Positions 37,901-46,499 of a stretch of 51,218 bases of DNA are shown here, one piece after another. Both the position numbers and the translations under genes were made by a program. Each line of letters begins with the position of its first letter. The first letter of the stretch is position 1. Source of the DNA: Chlorogloea purpurea SAG 13.99 (GTDB lineage Bacteria > Cyanobacteriota > Cyanobacteriia > Cyanobacteriales > Microcystaceae); the NCBI GenBank assembly GCA_016903695.1, contig JADQBB010000031.1, positions 1 through 51,218 of the forward strand. The letters run 5' to 3'. The notes below the pieces were generated by a model. It saw only the letters and a list, made by a program, of their open reading frames with translations, was not told the DNA's origin and ran no database searches.

Positions 37901-38578
37901 GCGGTGTTATATGTATTCCGTACTTTAGTAGATGAAGACATACCCCTCAATAGCGGTTGTTTAAAACCTCTCCGTATTATTATCCCGCCGGGGTCGATGT
38001 TGAATCCTACTTACCCGGCGGCGGTGGTAGCGGGTAACGTGGAAACATCCCAAGCTATAGTCAACGCGTTGTATGGGGCTTTAGGAGTGATGTCTGCAGC
38101 TGGTGGTACGATGAACAATCTTACTTTCGGTAATAGCCAGTATCAGTATTATGAAACAATTTGCTGTGGTTCCGGCGCGGGGCCGGGCTTTCACGGTACT
38201 TCGGCGGTACAAACTCATATGACTAATTCCCGTCTCAGTGACCCGGAAGTGTTAGAAACTAATTACCCGGTACGTTTGGAATCTTTTTCTATCCGTCACG
38301 GCAGTGGGGGGAAAGGGCGATATAAAGGCGGCGATGGCGTGGTCAGAAAGATCAAGTTTTTGGAGCCGATGACCGCTAGTATAATCTCTAACGGGAGATC
38401 GATCGCACCTTTCGGACTTGAAGGGGGGCAACCAGGACAAAAGGGCAAAAATTACTTACATAGAGACGGCGGGATGATCGAGGATTTACCTTCTACCGTC
38501 ACGGTAGAAACTAGGGCGGGGGATATATTAGTTATCGAAACCCCAGGGGGCGGAGGATATGGGGCCTTAAATTCCTGA
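34994..38578 (+). CDS. 5-oxoprolinase / hydantoinase A-B fusion
   Basis: A 1194-residue single-chain enzyme joining the HyuA-like ATP-binding half (about 1-690) and the HyuB-like half (about 700-1190). It resembles eukaryotic-type 5-oxoprolinase, which hydrolyses 5-oxoproline to glutamate with ATP in glutathione turnover. The A half opens FADRGGTFTDIVAVSPE and has DGILTAAENFSGRDSILSGP and LLGFDMGGTSTDVAHYDGEY (ASKHA-type motifs). The B half has LDFSCAIFDSGGNLIANAPH and IHLGSMSESV, and ends with ETPGGGGYG. The exact substrate (5-oxoproline versus hydantoin) is not certain. Start ATG at 34994. It faces away from chpX. Confidence 0.9.
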   Translation: MSWKFFADRGGTFTDIVAVSPENKIIIHKILSENPGRYQDAIIQGIREILGSDDNTALPCEDIEIVKIGTTVGTNALLTHSGAPTVLVINQGFADALRIAYQNRPHIFAREIILPGPLYESTIEVSARYDSQGKEIAPLDREKVRSDLQTVYDRGVRSCAIVLLHGYRYPQHEKQIAGIATHIGFTQISLSSEVSPLIKLISRGDITLLDAYLSPIVRHYAAGVARQLQGVPLMFMKSDGILTAAENFSGRDSILSGPAGGIVGAVQTCIKAGFPKLLGFDMGGTSTDVAHYDGEYERTDSSEVAGIRIRTPMMAIHTVAAGGSSILSYDGYTYKVGPESAGANPGPACYRRGGPLCITDANLLLGKIPPRFFPHVFGESGSLPLDKATVESQFLCLAREINPEMGSQQVAEGFITIAVNNMANAIKTISVQRGYDPADYTLCCFGGAGGQMACLVARQLGIKTIFIHPYAGVLSAYGMSFANSGVIKQGAILSPLHTDLIADLERAIVNLTESALLEVPEATVILPKIKIKYAGTDSPLTLNFTPSVEALVQRFEHLHRQLYGFINPETGLIVESISVEVGSETPPMEETPKQRLRPAGILPQPLEIVRVFTGNEWHDASVFDRATLEPDDCIDGPAIVIETTGTNVIEPGWQARLTPHDALVLEYVRSGNIPPVTAIDLSKPNPVQLEIFQNLFKSIAEEMGVRLQNTAASVNIRERLDFSCAIFDSGGNLIANAPHIPIHLGSMSESVKCLIADRSISIKPGDVYASNNPYNGGTHLPDITVITPVFAEDEDHIRFYVASRGHHADIGGITPGSMAPHSGHIDQEGIRLDNFLLVKDGLFQKDSLLGHLLNSPYPCRNVAQNEGDLYAQVAANVKGSKELNSLIAKYGWEAVFAYTQFVQDHAESAVRRVIGTLSGGEFIYDMDNGACIVVRVTIDDSSREATIDFTGTSAQLPDNFNAPRAVVQSAVLYVFRTLVDEDIPLNSGCLKPLRIIIPPGSMLNPTYPAAVVAGNVETSQAIVNALYGALGVMSAAGGTMNNLTFGNSQYQYYETICCGSGAGPGFHGTSAVQTHMTNSRLSDPEVLETNYPVRLESFSIRHGSGGKGRYKGGDGVVRKIKFLEPMTASIISNGRSIAPFGLEGGQPGQKGKNYLHRDGGMIEDLPSTVTVETRAGDILVIETPGGGGYGALNS

Positions 38579-38756
38579 TGGTTTCTGAAAAAAATCTAAA
38601 GTTAACCATTCACCTAATTGACGATTAGCAAACTCAAGCTGACTAAAGTTAAGCTAGAGTTATTAATCATAAAATTTATTTATATAATTAGCCTCTTGAT
38701 TTCCTTTTAGCTTATCAATACACTGAAAGTAGATAAACGAATCACGACTACCTCAG

Positions 38757-39008
38757 ATGTTAAACTTCATTCGCACCCAATTACAAAGGCTAGAAATTAA
38801 TAACCCCGCAGTCGCTCACTTTCTCTGCAAAACTATCCCGGTGCAATGTCCCTTCGAGCGCGATGTATATTTACTGGGCAAAAAAATCGCTCACATCCCC
38901 CCTTTATGTAAATTAAACCCTTTCTATGAACAGGTGGTGACTTTAAGATTTCGCGCCCTCTGCTATTTAGCCGACGAATGCGGCGAAGATGTACGCTGTT
39001 ATTGCTAG
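38757..39008 (+). CDS. Mo-dependent nitrogenase C-terminal-like small protein
   Basis: An 83-residue protein of the small cyanobacterial family named after the Mo-dependent nitrogenase C-terminal domain (Pfam Mo-nitro_C). It has VAHFLCKTIPVQCPFERDV, then IAHIPPLCKLNPFYEQ, then LRFRALCYLADECGEDVRCYC. Cysteines recur (about six), including the closing CxC, which suggests metal binding or redox pairing, though no cofactor is established. Despite the name, the family also occurs in non-diazotrophs, and no nif genes are seen here. It is convergent with glgA, 30 bases apart. Confidence 0.8.
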   Translation: MLNFIRTQLQRLEINNPAVAHFLCKTIPVQCPFERDVYLLGKKIAHIPPLCKLNPFYEQVVTLRFRALCYLADECGEDVRCYC

Positions 39009-39038
39009 GTTCGGCAGGTGCGGGGCCTGCCCCAGAAA

Positions 39039-40529
39039 CTAAAGCAGACTTGGATACTTATAACGGATCAAGTCATAAATTTCTAAATACTTATCTCCTG
39101 GAATATTCCAAGAATAGTCCTGTTCCATACCTTGGAGAGCTAGTTTCTTAAATTCTTCCGGCTTTTCATACCAGAGATCGATCGCACGTCCGAGAGCCGA
39201 TTCTAAGCCATTATTATCCATATTGAAGAAAACAAAGCCGTTACGATCTCCGGGGGCGTGGAATTGGTCATAATCTCGATCGAAAACCGTATTCACCAAA
39301 CCGCCCACACCCCTAACTACAGGCACAGTACCGTACTTCAAGCCGATCATTTGCGTCAGGCCGCAAGGTTCAAAATTACTTGGTACGACGATCATATCAG
39401 CACCGGCATAAATTAGATGGGACAACTCTTCATTAAACCCTAACTCGATATGTACATCGGGATTATCATTCAAGAAAGCTTTCTCGTGTTTGAACCAATC
39501 ATTAATCTTTTTCTCCGTAGCAGAACCAAGTAACACGAATTGGCCACCGCGGGCTAAGGTGTAATAGATAGCGTGATGGACGAGATTAACACCTTTTTGA
39601 TCATCCAAACGCCCGATGTAACATACTAACGGTTTATCCGCATCCCTTAATAACAAACGTTCCCGTAAAGCTTTTTTATTGTTGGCTTTTTCTTCATAGC
39701 TATCGATGCCGTAGGGGGCCGGGATAAAGTTATCTACTTCCGGGTTCCAAATATTATAATCAAGCCCGTTGAGAATGCCGGTGAATTTATATTGATATAA
39801 GTGGATAGTATGACCGAGACCGTAACCTTCTTTCTCGTGATGGGCTTCCCACGCATGATGGGGAGAGACGGTATTGAAGAAATTGGCGTAAACGATTCCC
39901 CCTTTCATTAGGTTAAGCAGGAAGGGATTAAAGTTATCTCTTAAACGAGCGTAGTCAAAATAATAAGCCGCGTTACCCAAACCTGTAGCCGCTAAAACAT
40001 CAGCACCTGCGAAACCTTGGTGTTTGAAATTATGAATCGTGTACATAACTCTTTGAGTGCCCATACCGTGATATTTATATATCTCGTATAACAACACGGG
40101 GACTAAACCGGTTTGCCAGTCGTGACAGTGAATAATATCGGGACGTTTGTTACTTCTGAGGAGAAATTCTAAGGCAGCTTTACTGAAGAAAGCGAAGCGC
40201 ATATTATCGTCACCGGAACCGTAATAGTGGCCCCGCTCGAAGAAGTTATCCCCTGAATTAGGCCGGATGAAGAAGCAGAGACGACCGTGTACCCAACCAC
40301 AATAAACCGAACAATCGATCGCACCACCGTACCAAGGTACTGATAGATTCAGATAAGCTTCGTGGAGGCCCCAGATCTGGTCATAGCGCATACAATCGTA
40401 CATGGGCAGGATGATCTCCACACAATGCCCACGAATCTCCAATTCTCTACTCAATCCGTAAACTACATCTCCGAGGCCGCCCGCTTTGATCACCGGTGCG
40501 CATTCAGAAGCAATCTGGACAATATACAT
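39039..40529 (-). CDS. glgA: glycogen synthase
   Basis: GlgA extends alpha-1,4-glucan chains from ADP-glucose. The 496-residue GT5 enzyme has the N-terminal K-x-G-G-L motif (KAGGLGDVV, Lys15), HCHDWQTGLVPVLLYE near 133, and the C-terminal E-rich motif EPCGLTQMIGLKYGTVPVVR near 395. ADP-glucose binding also uses the IGRLDDQKGVNLV stretch. ATG at 40529 follows TAGGAT. It is divergent from purM, with 110 bases between the starts. Cyanobacteria often have two GlgA forms; the preference for AKAGGLGD-type or IKAGGLGD-type branches was not resolved. Confidence 0.93.
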   Translation of the reverse strand: MYIVQIASECAPVIKAGGLGDVVYGLSRELEIRGHCVEIILPMYDCMRYDQIWGLHEAYLNLSVPWYGGAIDCSVYCGWVHGRLCFFIRPNSGDNFFERGHYYGSGDDNMRFAFFSKAALEFLLRSNKRPDIIHCHDWQTGLVPVLLYEIYKYHGMGTQRVMYTIHNFKHQGFAGADVLAATGLGNAAYYFDYARLRDNFNPFLLNLMKGGIVYANFFNTVSPHHAWEAHHEKEGYGLGHTIHLYQYKFTGILNGLDYNIWNPEVDNFIPAPYGIDSYEEKANNKKALRERLLLRDADKPLVCYIGRLDDQKGVNLVHHAIYYTLARGGQFVLLGSATEKKINDWFKHEKAFLNDNPDVHIELGFNEELSHLIYAGADMIVVPSNFEPCGLTQMIGLKYGTVPVVRGVGGLVNTVFDRDYDQFHAPGDRNGFVFFNMDNNGLESALGRAIDLWYEKPEEFKKLALQGMEQDYSWNIPGDKYLEIYDLIRYKYPSLL

Positions 40530-40639
40530 AAATCTTTATCCTATAGGTATTTTCAAAAAAGTATACAGTTTTCTAGCGGGATCGATCGAGCCGACCGCGG
40601 ATGTCTTGTACGATAGAAAAGAATCTAGAGAAAGTGGCA

Positions 40640-41665
40640 ATGGACTATAAATCAGCAGGTGTAGACGTGGAAGCGGGGCGAGATTTCGTGCGAAAAATCC
40701 GCGCCTCCGTAGAGAGTACCCACCGCCCGGAAGTAATAGGCGGTCTGGGGGGATTCGGCGGTTATTTCCAACTACCGGCGGGATACCACCAACCGGTATT
40801 AGTATCCGGCACTGATGGAGTGGGCACGAAATTAAAAATAGCTCAAGAACTCGATAAACACGATACCGTGGGCATAGATTTAGTAGCCATGTGCGTCAAC
40901 GATGTTCTCACCTCCGGCGCTGAACCTTTATTTTTTCTAGATTATCTGGCCACGGGGAAACTGCTTCCCCATCAACTAGCGGAAGTAGTCACGGGTATCG
41001 CCGCCGGATGCAGCGAGAGTGGTTGTAGTCTCCTCGGCGGTGAAACGGCGGAGATGCCTGGTTTTTATCCACCGGGAGAATACGACCTGGCGGGATTTTG
41101 CGTGGGCGTGGTGGAGAGAAGTAAACTGCTAGACGGTAGTAAAGTGAGCGTGGGAGATAAGGTTATCGGTCTGGCCAGTCGCGGTGTTCATAGTAATGGC
41201 TTCAGTCTCGTGAGGAAGATTATCGAAATAGGCCGATTGACCTGGGATGAGCGCCCCGGCTCATTAGGAGGCGCGAGTCTGGGGGAAATTTTCCTCACTC
41301 CCACCCAACTGTACGTCAAGCCGGTTTTAGACGCTTTAAAAGCGGGATTGGATATTAAGGCTATGGCTCATATCACAGGGGGCGGCCTACCGGAAAATTT
41401 ACCTCGTTGTCTCCACTTGGATCAATCGGTACAGATTACCCCCGATAGTTGGCCCGTTTTACCGGTGTTTCAATGGCTGTCCGAGGTGGGTGACGTGGGG
41501 GCGGCAGATATGTTCAACACTTTTAATATGGGTATAGGTTATGTGGTTATAGTCGCACCGGACATCAGCACCAATACTCTGGATTGGTTCAATAATCGCG
41601 GCATCAAGGCTTATGCGATCGGGGAAGTGGTCACGGGGAAAGGGGAGGTGTTGGGGTTATTGTGA
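40640..41665 (+). CDS. purM: phosphoribosylformylglycinamidine cyclo-ligase
   Basis: PurM (AIR synthetase) closes the imidazole ring in purine synthesis using ATP. Motifs: [13 protein letters not shown] at the N terminus, [25 protein letters not shown] (ATP site), [21 protein letters not shown], and [13 protein letters not shown]. The C-terminal half has [13 protein letters not shown] and [14 protein letters not shown] chose the ATG at 40640 because the protein family begins MDY and GAGAAAG lies just upstream; an in-frame ATG at 40601 would add 13 residues. It ends 6 bases from the convergent FAH-family gene. Confidence 0.95.
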   Translation: MDYKSAGVDVEAGRDFVRKIRASVESTHRPEVIGGLGGFGGYFQLPAGYHQPVLVSGTDGVGTKLKIAQELDKHDTVGIDLVAMCVNDVLTSGAEPLFFLDYLATGKLLPHQLAEVVTGIAAGCSESGCSLLGGETAEMPGFYPPGEYDLAGFCVGVVERSKLLDGSKVSVGDKVIGLASRGVHSNGFSLVRKIIEIGRLTWDERPGSLGGASLGEIFLTPTQLYVKPVLDALKAGLDIKAMAHITGGGLPENLPRCLHLDQSVQITPDSWPVLPVFQWLSEVGDVGAADMFNTFNMGIGYVVIVAPDISTNTLDWFNNRGIKAYAIGEVVTGKGEVLGLL

Positions 41666-41671
41666 CCCCCA

Positions 41672-42496
41672 CTAATCCCGCGATAGGGTAATGTTAGTTC
41701 TCGGTGCGGGGGCGGGTAATTGCTCCCCCACTACTACTAGATTTTCTAATACTCCTATGCCTTCAATTTCCACTCTCACCGTATCACCGGGTTGCATGGG
41801 GGCGATGCCTTCGGGAGTGCCGGTTAAAATTACATCCCCCGGTAATAAAGTCATAATTTGCGAGATGTAGGCAACTAGAAAATCTGGCGGGAATACCATA
41901 TCGCTGATGTGGGCTGATTGTTGGGGTTGAGCACAATTATTGAGGAATGTGGTTAGTTTCGCCCCGATGCTCAATTCTCTGATGATCCACGGCCCCAGGG
42001 GGCAGAAACTATCGAAGCCTTTGGCCCGAGTCCATTGATTATCCAGCCTCTGTAAATCTCTGGCGGTGACATCGTTGGCGATCGTATACCCCCAGATTTT
42101 ACTTCGGGCTTCGGTCAGGTTGCAATTTTTCGCCGTCTTACCGATGACCAAGGCCAATTCTCCCTCGTAATCCACCCTCGCCGATTGGGGCGGGTAATAA
42201 ATCGGTTGTTTGTCGGCGGTTACTGTGGTGGGCGGCTTTAAAAATAATAGGGGTTCTTTCGGCACTTCTGAACCCATCTCGGCGGCGTGGGCGGAGTAAT
42301 TTTTACCCACGGCGATGATTTTCGAGGGACAACAAGGGGCGAGGATTTGATAACTATCGGGGCTCAATTGGGAGTTTATGGCCTTTCCCCCCAACCAAGG
42401 GGGGCCGTCTAATAAGACCACGCTACGGTTAACTTGGAGTATGCCGTAGTAAATGTCTCCAGAGGGGTTTTTAACTCTCACATAGCGTTGCGCCAT
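41672..42496 (-). CDS. fumarylacetoacetate hydrolase family protein
   Basis: A 274-residue FAH-superfamily enzyme, a mixed beta-roll that uses a divalent metal to hydrolyse or decarboxylate acylpyruvate-like compounds. Motifs: IIAVGKNYSAHAAEMGSEVP (about 60-79), LFLKPPTTV, the metal-binding VDYEGELALVIGK (Glu-x-Glu, about 108-120), and WGYTIANDVTARDLQ. The C-terminal GDVILTGTPEGIAPMQPGD is conserved. The substrate is unknown. ATG at 42496. Confidence 0.9.
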   Translation of the reverse strand: MAQRYVRVKNPSGDIYYGILQVNRSVVLLDGPPWLGGKAINSQLSPDSYQILAPCCPSKIIAVGKNYSAHAAEMGSEVPKEPLLFLKPPTTVTADKQPIYYPPQSARVDYEGELALVIGKTAKNCNLTEARSKIWGYTIANDVTARDLQRLDNQWTRAKGFDSFCPLGPWIIRELSIGAKLTTFLNNCAQPQQSAHISDMVFPPDFLVAYISQIMTLLPGDVILTGTPEGIAPMQPGDTVRVEIEGIGVLENLVVVGEQLPAPAPRTNITLSRD

Positions 42497-42774
42497 ATTT
42501 TTTTGCGGTAATGACTAGCGATCAAGATAACTATAGTAGTTAAGATCATATAGCCTCAATCCCCATTTGAAAATAATTTTTTCTTGCCTCTTGACAAATA
42601 TTTTTGTATGTGGTATGAAAAATTTTGACGCAATCGGTTGTAGTTGGCACAGTATTAGTAGTAGGATAGTAGATCCTTGCTTTTTAGTGTCAGAGGTGAG
42701 CGATCGACGGTTCTCGTCATGCTATCACCTTTGCAGAAAAAGCCATTATGTCCACAAGGAGACCAAACAGTTCC

Positions 42775-43167
42775 ATGAATAGCAATTACGAAACCCTATA
42801 TATTCTAAAAACCGACCTCTCCGAGGAACAGGTACAGCAAGAAGTAGATCGCTATAAAACCCTGATCAGCGACTACGGGTCTACAGACATAGAAATAAAA
42901 ATCTGGGGTAAGAAAAGATTAGCCTATCCCATCAAAAAAAATAACGACGGTATCTACGTCCAGATGAACTATATAGCAGAAGGGAAACAAGTAGCGCCGA
43001 TGGAAAGAAGCATGAGATTAAGCGAGGAAGTGATTCGCTTTCTCACTCTCAAACTAGGGAAGAATCCCCCCGCTGACTTAACAGAGAGCGTGGCTAATGT
43101 TCTAGTCGCACCCGTGGTTGCCGTGGATGAACCGGAAATCGAGAACGAAATTTCCGCTGAAGAATAA
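42775..43167 (+). CDS. rpsF: 30S ribosomal protein S6
   Basis: S6 binds 16S rRNA with S18. The sequence NYETLYILKTDLSEEQV, then IWGKKRLAYPIKK, then YVQMNYIAEGKQVAPMERSM and SEEVIRFLTLKL matches the family. The C-terminal 35 residues form an acidic tail (DEPEIENEISAEE), longer than in E. coli and common in cyanobacteria. I chose the ATG at 42775, which gives the usual N terminus; AAGGAG lies 13 bases upstream. An in-frame ATG at 42748 would add nine residues. It has a strong hairpin terminator and is convergent with the flippase. Confidence 0.93.
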   Translation: MNSNYETLYILKTDLSEEQVQQEVDRYKTLISDYGSTDIEIKIWGKKRLAYPIKKNNDGIYVQMNYIAEGKQVAPMERSMRLSEEVIRFLTLKLGKNPPADLTESVANVLVAPVVAVDEPEIENEISAEE

Positions 43168-43175
43168 CCTCGATG

Positions 43176-43208
43176 GATGAACTACCGGGGAAATCACGGT
43201 AGTTCATC
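43176..43208. terminator. bidirectional terminator between rpsF and flippase gene
   Basis: GATGAACTACCG (43176-43187) and CGGTAGTTCATC (43197-43208) are a perfect 12-bp inverted repeat with a 9-base loop, lying between the rpsF stop and the flippase stop at 43209. Confidence 0.82.
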
Positions 43209-44591
43209 TTAGTGAGAGGGTTTGAGTAAGGCCAAGGGCCAACCGAAACCCAAATAATAGCGAGCCATCAATACCGAGAAAATAACGAACAGTAATAGTA
43301 GAGTTGCTAATAAATCTTGATCTAAACACGATAAACCTTCCTTGAATAATCCATAGGAAACAACAGCATAAAGCTCAATATCATTAAGGGCGACTATGAC
43401 CACGAACCCCAGTATTCCAAACCAATAGTAGCCCAAAATTAACCCTACTGTCACATGAATACTTTTGGCAATTTGCCCCCATGCTTGATAGCTAGGTTTA
43501 CCTAAAGCTATTAAAGATTGGCCACTACTTTCAAATAGTAAATTAGGCCAAATACCCAGTCCTAAAATAGGTAACATCCAAGAAGCTTGAACGTAACGGT
43601 TGTCATATAAATGTAATATTAATTGATCACCAAAACATACTATAAGGGTAACTAGGACAATACCACCCAACAAAACAATCCGTCTTTGTTTTAACAATTT
43701 CCTTCTTAATTGTTGTCTGGATAAGTCAGTCATCTTCGATAAAACTGGCAGAATAACTTTAGTAGAAATCTTACTGATTATCGATTGAGGCATGAGCGCG
43801 AAGGTGAAAGCTATCGTATAGACACCAAGAATCTCTAAACTAACTACCTTACCTAATATTAGTTTATCCGCTTGAGTTGCCACAAAAGTAAAAGCTGTAG
43901 AAATAAAAATCCATTTGCCGAAAGAAAAAATTTCGTCTGCCGCCGACTTATCCCAAAAAAATCGATTGGAGTAGTTTGGTATTAATTTAAAACTAGAAAC
44001 CATTTTAACTACCGAAGATAATAGTGTTCCCCCTACTAATGCCCAAACTGACGGATTCAATAACGCCCAAATGATCATCGTTATTATATTAACGGAAAAA
44101 ATAGTTAACTCGTATATATTTAACTTAGCTAGTTCTAGGCGACGATTGAGGGTTAAGATGGCAGTAGAACTGAACCCGGCAGTAATCATCGTTAAACCTA
44201 ATATAGGAATTAAATATAGTAATTCTTGACGCTCGTAAAAAATCGCCGCAGGCCAGGCGATCAAAATAGAACCGAGCCAGAGAATAATTCCCCGTATCGC
44301 TTGAATAGTCCAAGCGGTGTTTAAAAATTCAGATTTTTCACCCCGCGGATTTTGAATAACATTAGGGGCCAAACCTATATCCGAGAAAGTTGCGAGAGCT
44401 ACTAGAAAAGTGCTAACTAAAGATACCAATCCAAACAAGTGAGGGTTTAATAGACGAGTTAAGATAATATTAGAAACTAAGCGGAGAAGTTGACTTATTC
44501 CGTAGCCTAGAAGCGTCCATGTAGCACCTCTAATCGCTAATTTTTTCAAATTGGGCGTAATCATGTTTAAATATTCGATAATTTTTGGCAT
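43209..44591 (-). CDS. polysaccharide/oligosaccharide flippase (Wzx-like, MOP superfamily)
   Basis: A 460-residue integral membrane protein with twelve or more predicted helices, typical of lipid-linked oligosaccharide flippases. The start MITPNLKKLAIRGATWTLLG and the segment LRLVSNIILTRLLNPHLFGL match the polysaccharide-biosynthesis (RfbX/Wzx) family. LSRQQLRRKLLKQRRI is the basic cytosolic loop expected mid-protein. It probably carries repeat units across the plasma membrane for exopolysaccharide or O-antigen. It lies next to sugar-modifying genes on the opposite strand. ATG at 44591 and an in-frame ATG at 44564 are both possible. Confidence 0.85.
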   Translation of the reverse strand: MPKIIEYLNMITPNLKKLAIRGATWTLLGYGISQLLRLVSNIILTRLLNPHLFGLVSLVSTFLVALATFSDIGLAPNVIQNPRGEKSEFLNTAWTIQAIRGIILWLGSILIAWPAAIFYERQELLYLIPILGLTMITAGFSSTAILTLNRRLELAKLNIYELTIFSVNIITMIIWALLNPSVWALVGGTLLSSVVKMVSSFKLIPNYSNRFFWDKSAADEIFSFGKWIFISTAFTFVATQADKLILGKVVSLEILGVYTIAFTFALMPQSIISKISTKVILPVLSKMTDLSRQQLRRKLLKQRRIVLLGGIVLVTLIVCFGDQLILHLYDNRYVQASWMLPILGLGIWPNLLFESSGQSLIALGKPSYQAWGQIAKSIHVTVGLILGYYWFGILGFVVIVALNDIELYAVVSYGLFKEGLSCLDQDLLATLLLLFVIFSVLMARYYLGFGWPLALLKPSH

Positions 44592-45332
44592 TTATAAGTG
44601 CTGTTATTTTTTAAATTCCACTATATTTAGGAGGCAACAGTGGTATATTGAAAAAATAATCGCTTGAGTTTAAATAAGTAACGGGAGCATGCCAATTATG
44701 CAAGGTATACCTGACCCGACCGTGATTTTAATCACGGTCTCATAGCAGAAGTCCTCTTAAGAGGACTTGGACTATGAGGCGGGGAATTGATTCCCCGCCT
44801 GTCGTTGCAAAAATGGGATGCTCCCGAAGCAACTCGGTATTTTTTTGATAGCAGGTCAATTTTAAATGCTCGACCATCGTATTTAGATTTTGAATTTGAG
44901 GACTGGTGACTCATAATATAATGAATTAAAGGTTCCTCGTAGTATCACGAGTAACAGAGTTTGAACTATACCAGAATAATTGATTATTATAGCATTGGGC
45001 TTAAATCGTACTAAGATTGAGGGAATTTCTAGCTCACTTTGTTCTATCGGGCACTACATCAAGACTGAAAGCGCCCACAAAGTTGCCTAGACAGCTAATT
45101 TTTAAATCTCACCTACATGCTTGAGCTGTACGTATTTCTATCATATTTAAAGTCTTGACCGGTTTGTCAACTTTTCCACATCTATAGCTCTATAGTGAGA
45201 AGTTGAACGACCATTGATGTGTTATTTTCAACCGGGGAAAAGAAAGAAATTCGACTTATGGCTCATAATATAATATATTGAAAGCATTTAAACCTCTGGT
45301 TTCCTTGAAGACCCTTATTAAGGAGAATACGG
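44592..45332. other. gap in the polysaccharide region with element copy C and a duplicated AT motif
   Basis: 741 bases without a convincing gene. It contains element copy C (44683-44825). CTCATAATATAAT occurs twice (44910-44922 and 45262-45274), each a possible -10 region; the second lies about 60 bases before the oxidoreductase ATG. On the minus strand an open frame from 44914 opens MSHQSSNSKSKYDGRAF and enters the element after about 31 codons, perhaps the start of a gene broken by the insertion. I could not identify it. The remaining DNA shows no RNA gene. Confidence 0.5.
44683..44825 (+). mobile_element. MITE-like hairpin element, copy C
   Basis: This copy is 143 bases, the same length as copy B, with clear ends GGGAGCAT (44683-44690) and ATGCTCCC (44818-44825). 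It has the same three hairpins as copy A with unchanged stems; the first loop is TTTAAT-type rather than TAAAAT-type. No target-site duplication is evident. It is over 95% identical to copy A across 44692-44825 by eye and differs from copy B at many positions. Confidence 0.85.
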
Positions 45333-46460
45333 ATGAAAATTGCCATTATAGGTTGTGGTTACGTTGCGAGCTACTACCTGAAAACTCTATCCATACATCC
45401 CCAATTAGAGTTAGTTAAAATAATGGATAAAGATACAGAGCGAGCGAATAAATTTTCTCAATATTACTCTATTCCAGCCTGTAATTCTCTAGCAGATATT
45501 TTAATAGACCCTAAGATAGAGATGGTCGTAAATTTAACTAATCCAAGGAGTCATCATAGCATCTCTAAAGCCTGTCTCGAAGCGGGAAAAAACGTTTATT
45601 CAGAGAAACCCTTGGCTATGACCATCGAGGAGTCCAAAGAATTAGTAGAAATAGCGCGACAGAATGGCTTACAAATTTGTAGTGCGCCCTGTAGCCTCTT
45701 AAGCGAGACCGCCCAAACAATCTGGAAAGGACTCCGGGAAAATATAGTGGGGGATGTTTACCTCGTTTATGCGGAGATGGATGATGGCTTAGTGCATAAA
45801 ATGCCATACAAGCAGTGGGTCAGTGAATTCGGCGCACCTTGGCCCTATAAAGACGAATTTGAAGTGGGCTGTACCCTAGAACACGCCGGTTATTACGTCA
45901 CTTGGCTGACGGCTTTCTTCGGCCCCGCTCAAACAGTCACCGCTTTTTCCTCTTGTTTGATCCCCGATAAAGTCAAAGACGAGTCCTTGTCTCCCGCCGA
46001 TACGCCGGACTTTTCCGTTGCCTGTATTAAATTCGCGAGCGGTGTTGTAGCCCGTTTAACTTGTAGTATCGTGGGCCCCCACGATCATTCCCTCCGCATC
46101 ATCGGCGAAGACGGAATCCTGGGGATCAAAGACTGCTGGTATTATGGAGACCCGATTTACATTCAAAGGATGGTAAAAATTCGGCGTAAAGTTTTTTACA
46201 ATCCCCTCAAAGAAAAATATCCCCTGGTGAAAAAAGCCCCTGAATTCGACTATCGGGGCGCGCAGGAAATGGATTTCTGTAGGGGAGTGGCAGAAATGGC
46301 CTCTGCCATCACCGAAAAACGCCCTAATCGCCTTTCTATGGACTTCTCTTTACATAACAACGAATTAGCTCTGGCTATTCAATCGGCTTTAGAAACGGGC
46401 AGTTGTTATCGACTCACGACAACTTTTGACCCCATCGAACCTATGCCTTGGGCTAAATAA
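45333..46460 (+). CDS. Gfo/Idh/MocA family oxidoreductase
   Basis: A 375-residue NAD(P)-dependent sugar dehydrogenase. The N-terminal Rossmann motif is IIGCGYVASYYLKTL (about residues 4-18), followed by the conserved ACLEAGKNVYSEKPLAM (Glu-Lys-Pro near 94-96), where the lysine binds substrate and cofactor. The C-terminal domain has VGCTLEHAGYYVTWLTAFFG. AAGGAG precedes the ATG. It is the first of three plus-strand genes with the epimerase and glycosyltransferase, so it probably makes a nucleotide-sugar precursor for a surface glycan. The substrate is unknown. Confidence 0.88.
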   Translation: MKIAIIGCGYVASYYLKTLSIHPQLELVKIMDKDTERANKFSQYYSIPACNSLADILIDPKIEMVVNLTNPRSHHSISKACLEAGKNVYSEKPLAMTIEESKELVEIARQNGLQICSAPCSLLSETAQTIWKGLRENIVGDVYLVYAEMDDGLVHKMPYKQWVSEFGAPWPYKDEFEVGCTLEHAGYYVTWLTAFFGPAQTVTAFSSCLIPDKVKDESLSPADTPDFSVACIKFASGVVARLTCSIVGPHDHSLRIIGEDGILGIKDCWYYGDPIYIQRMVKIRRKVFYNPLKEKYPLVKKAPEFDYRGAQEMDFCRGVAEMASAITEKRPNRLSMDFSLHNNELALAIQSALETGSCYRLTTTFDPIEPMPWAK

Positions 46461-46499
46461 TCTATAACTATATAATTGAAGCCAAAACTTAAAATCATT

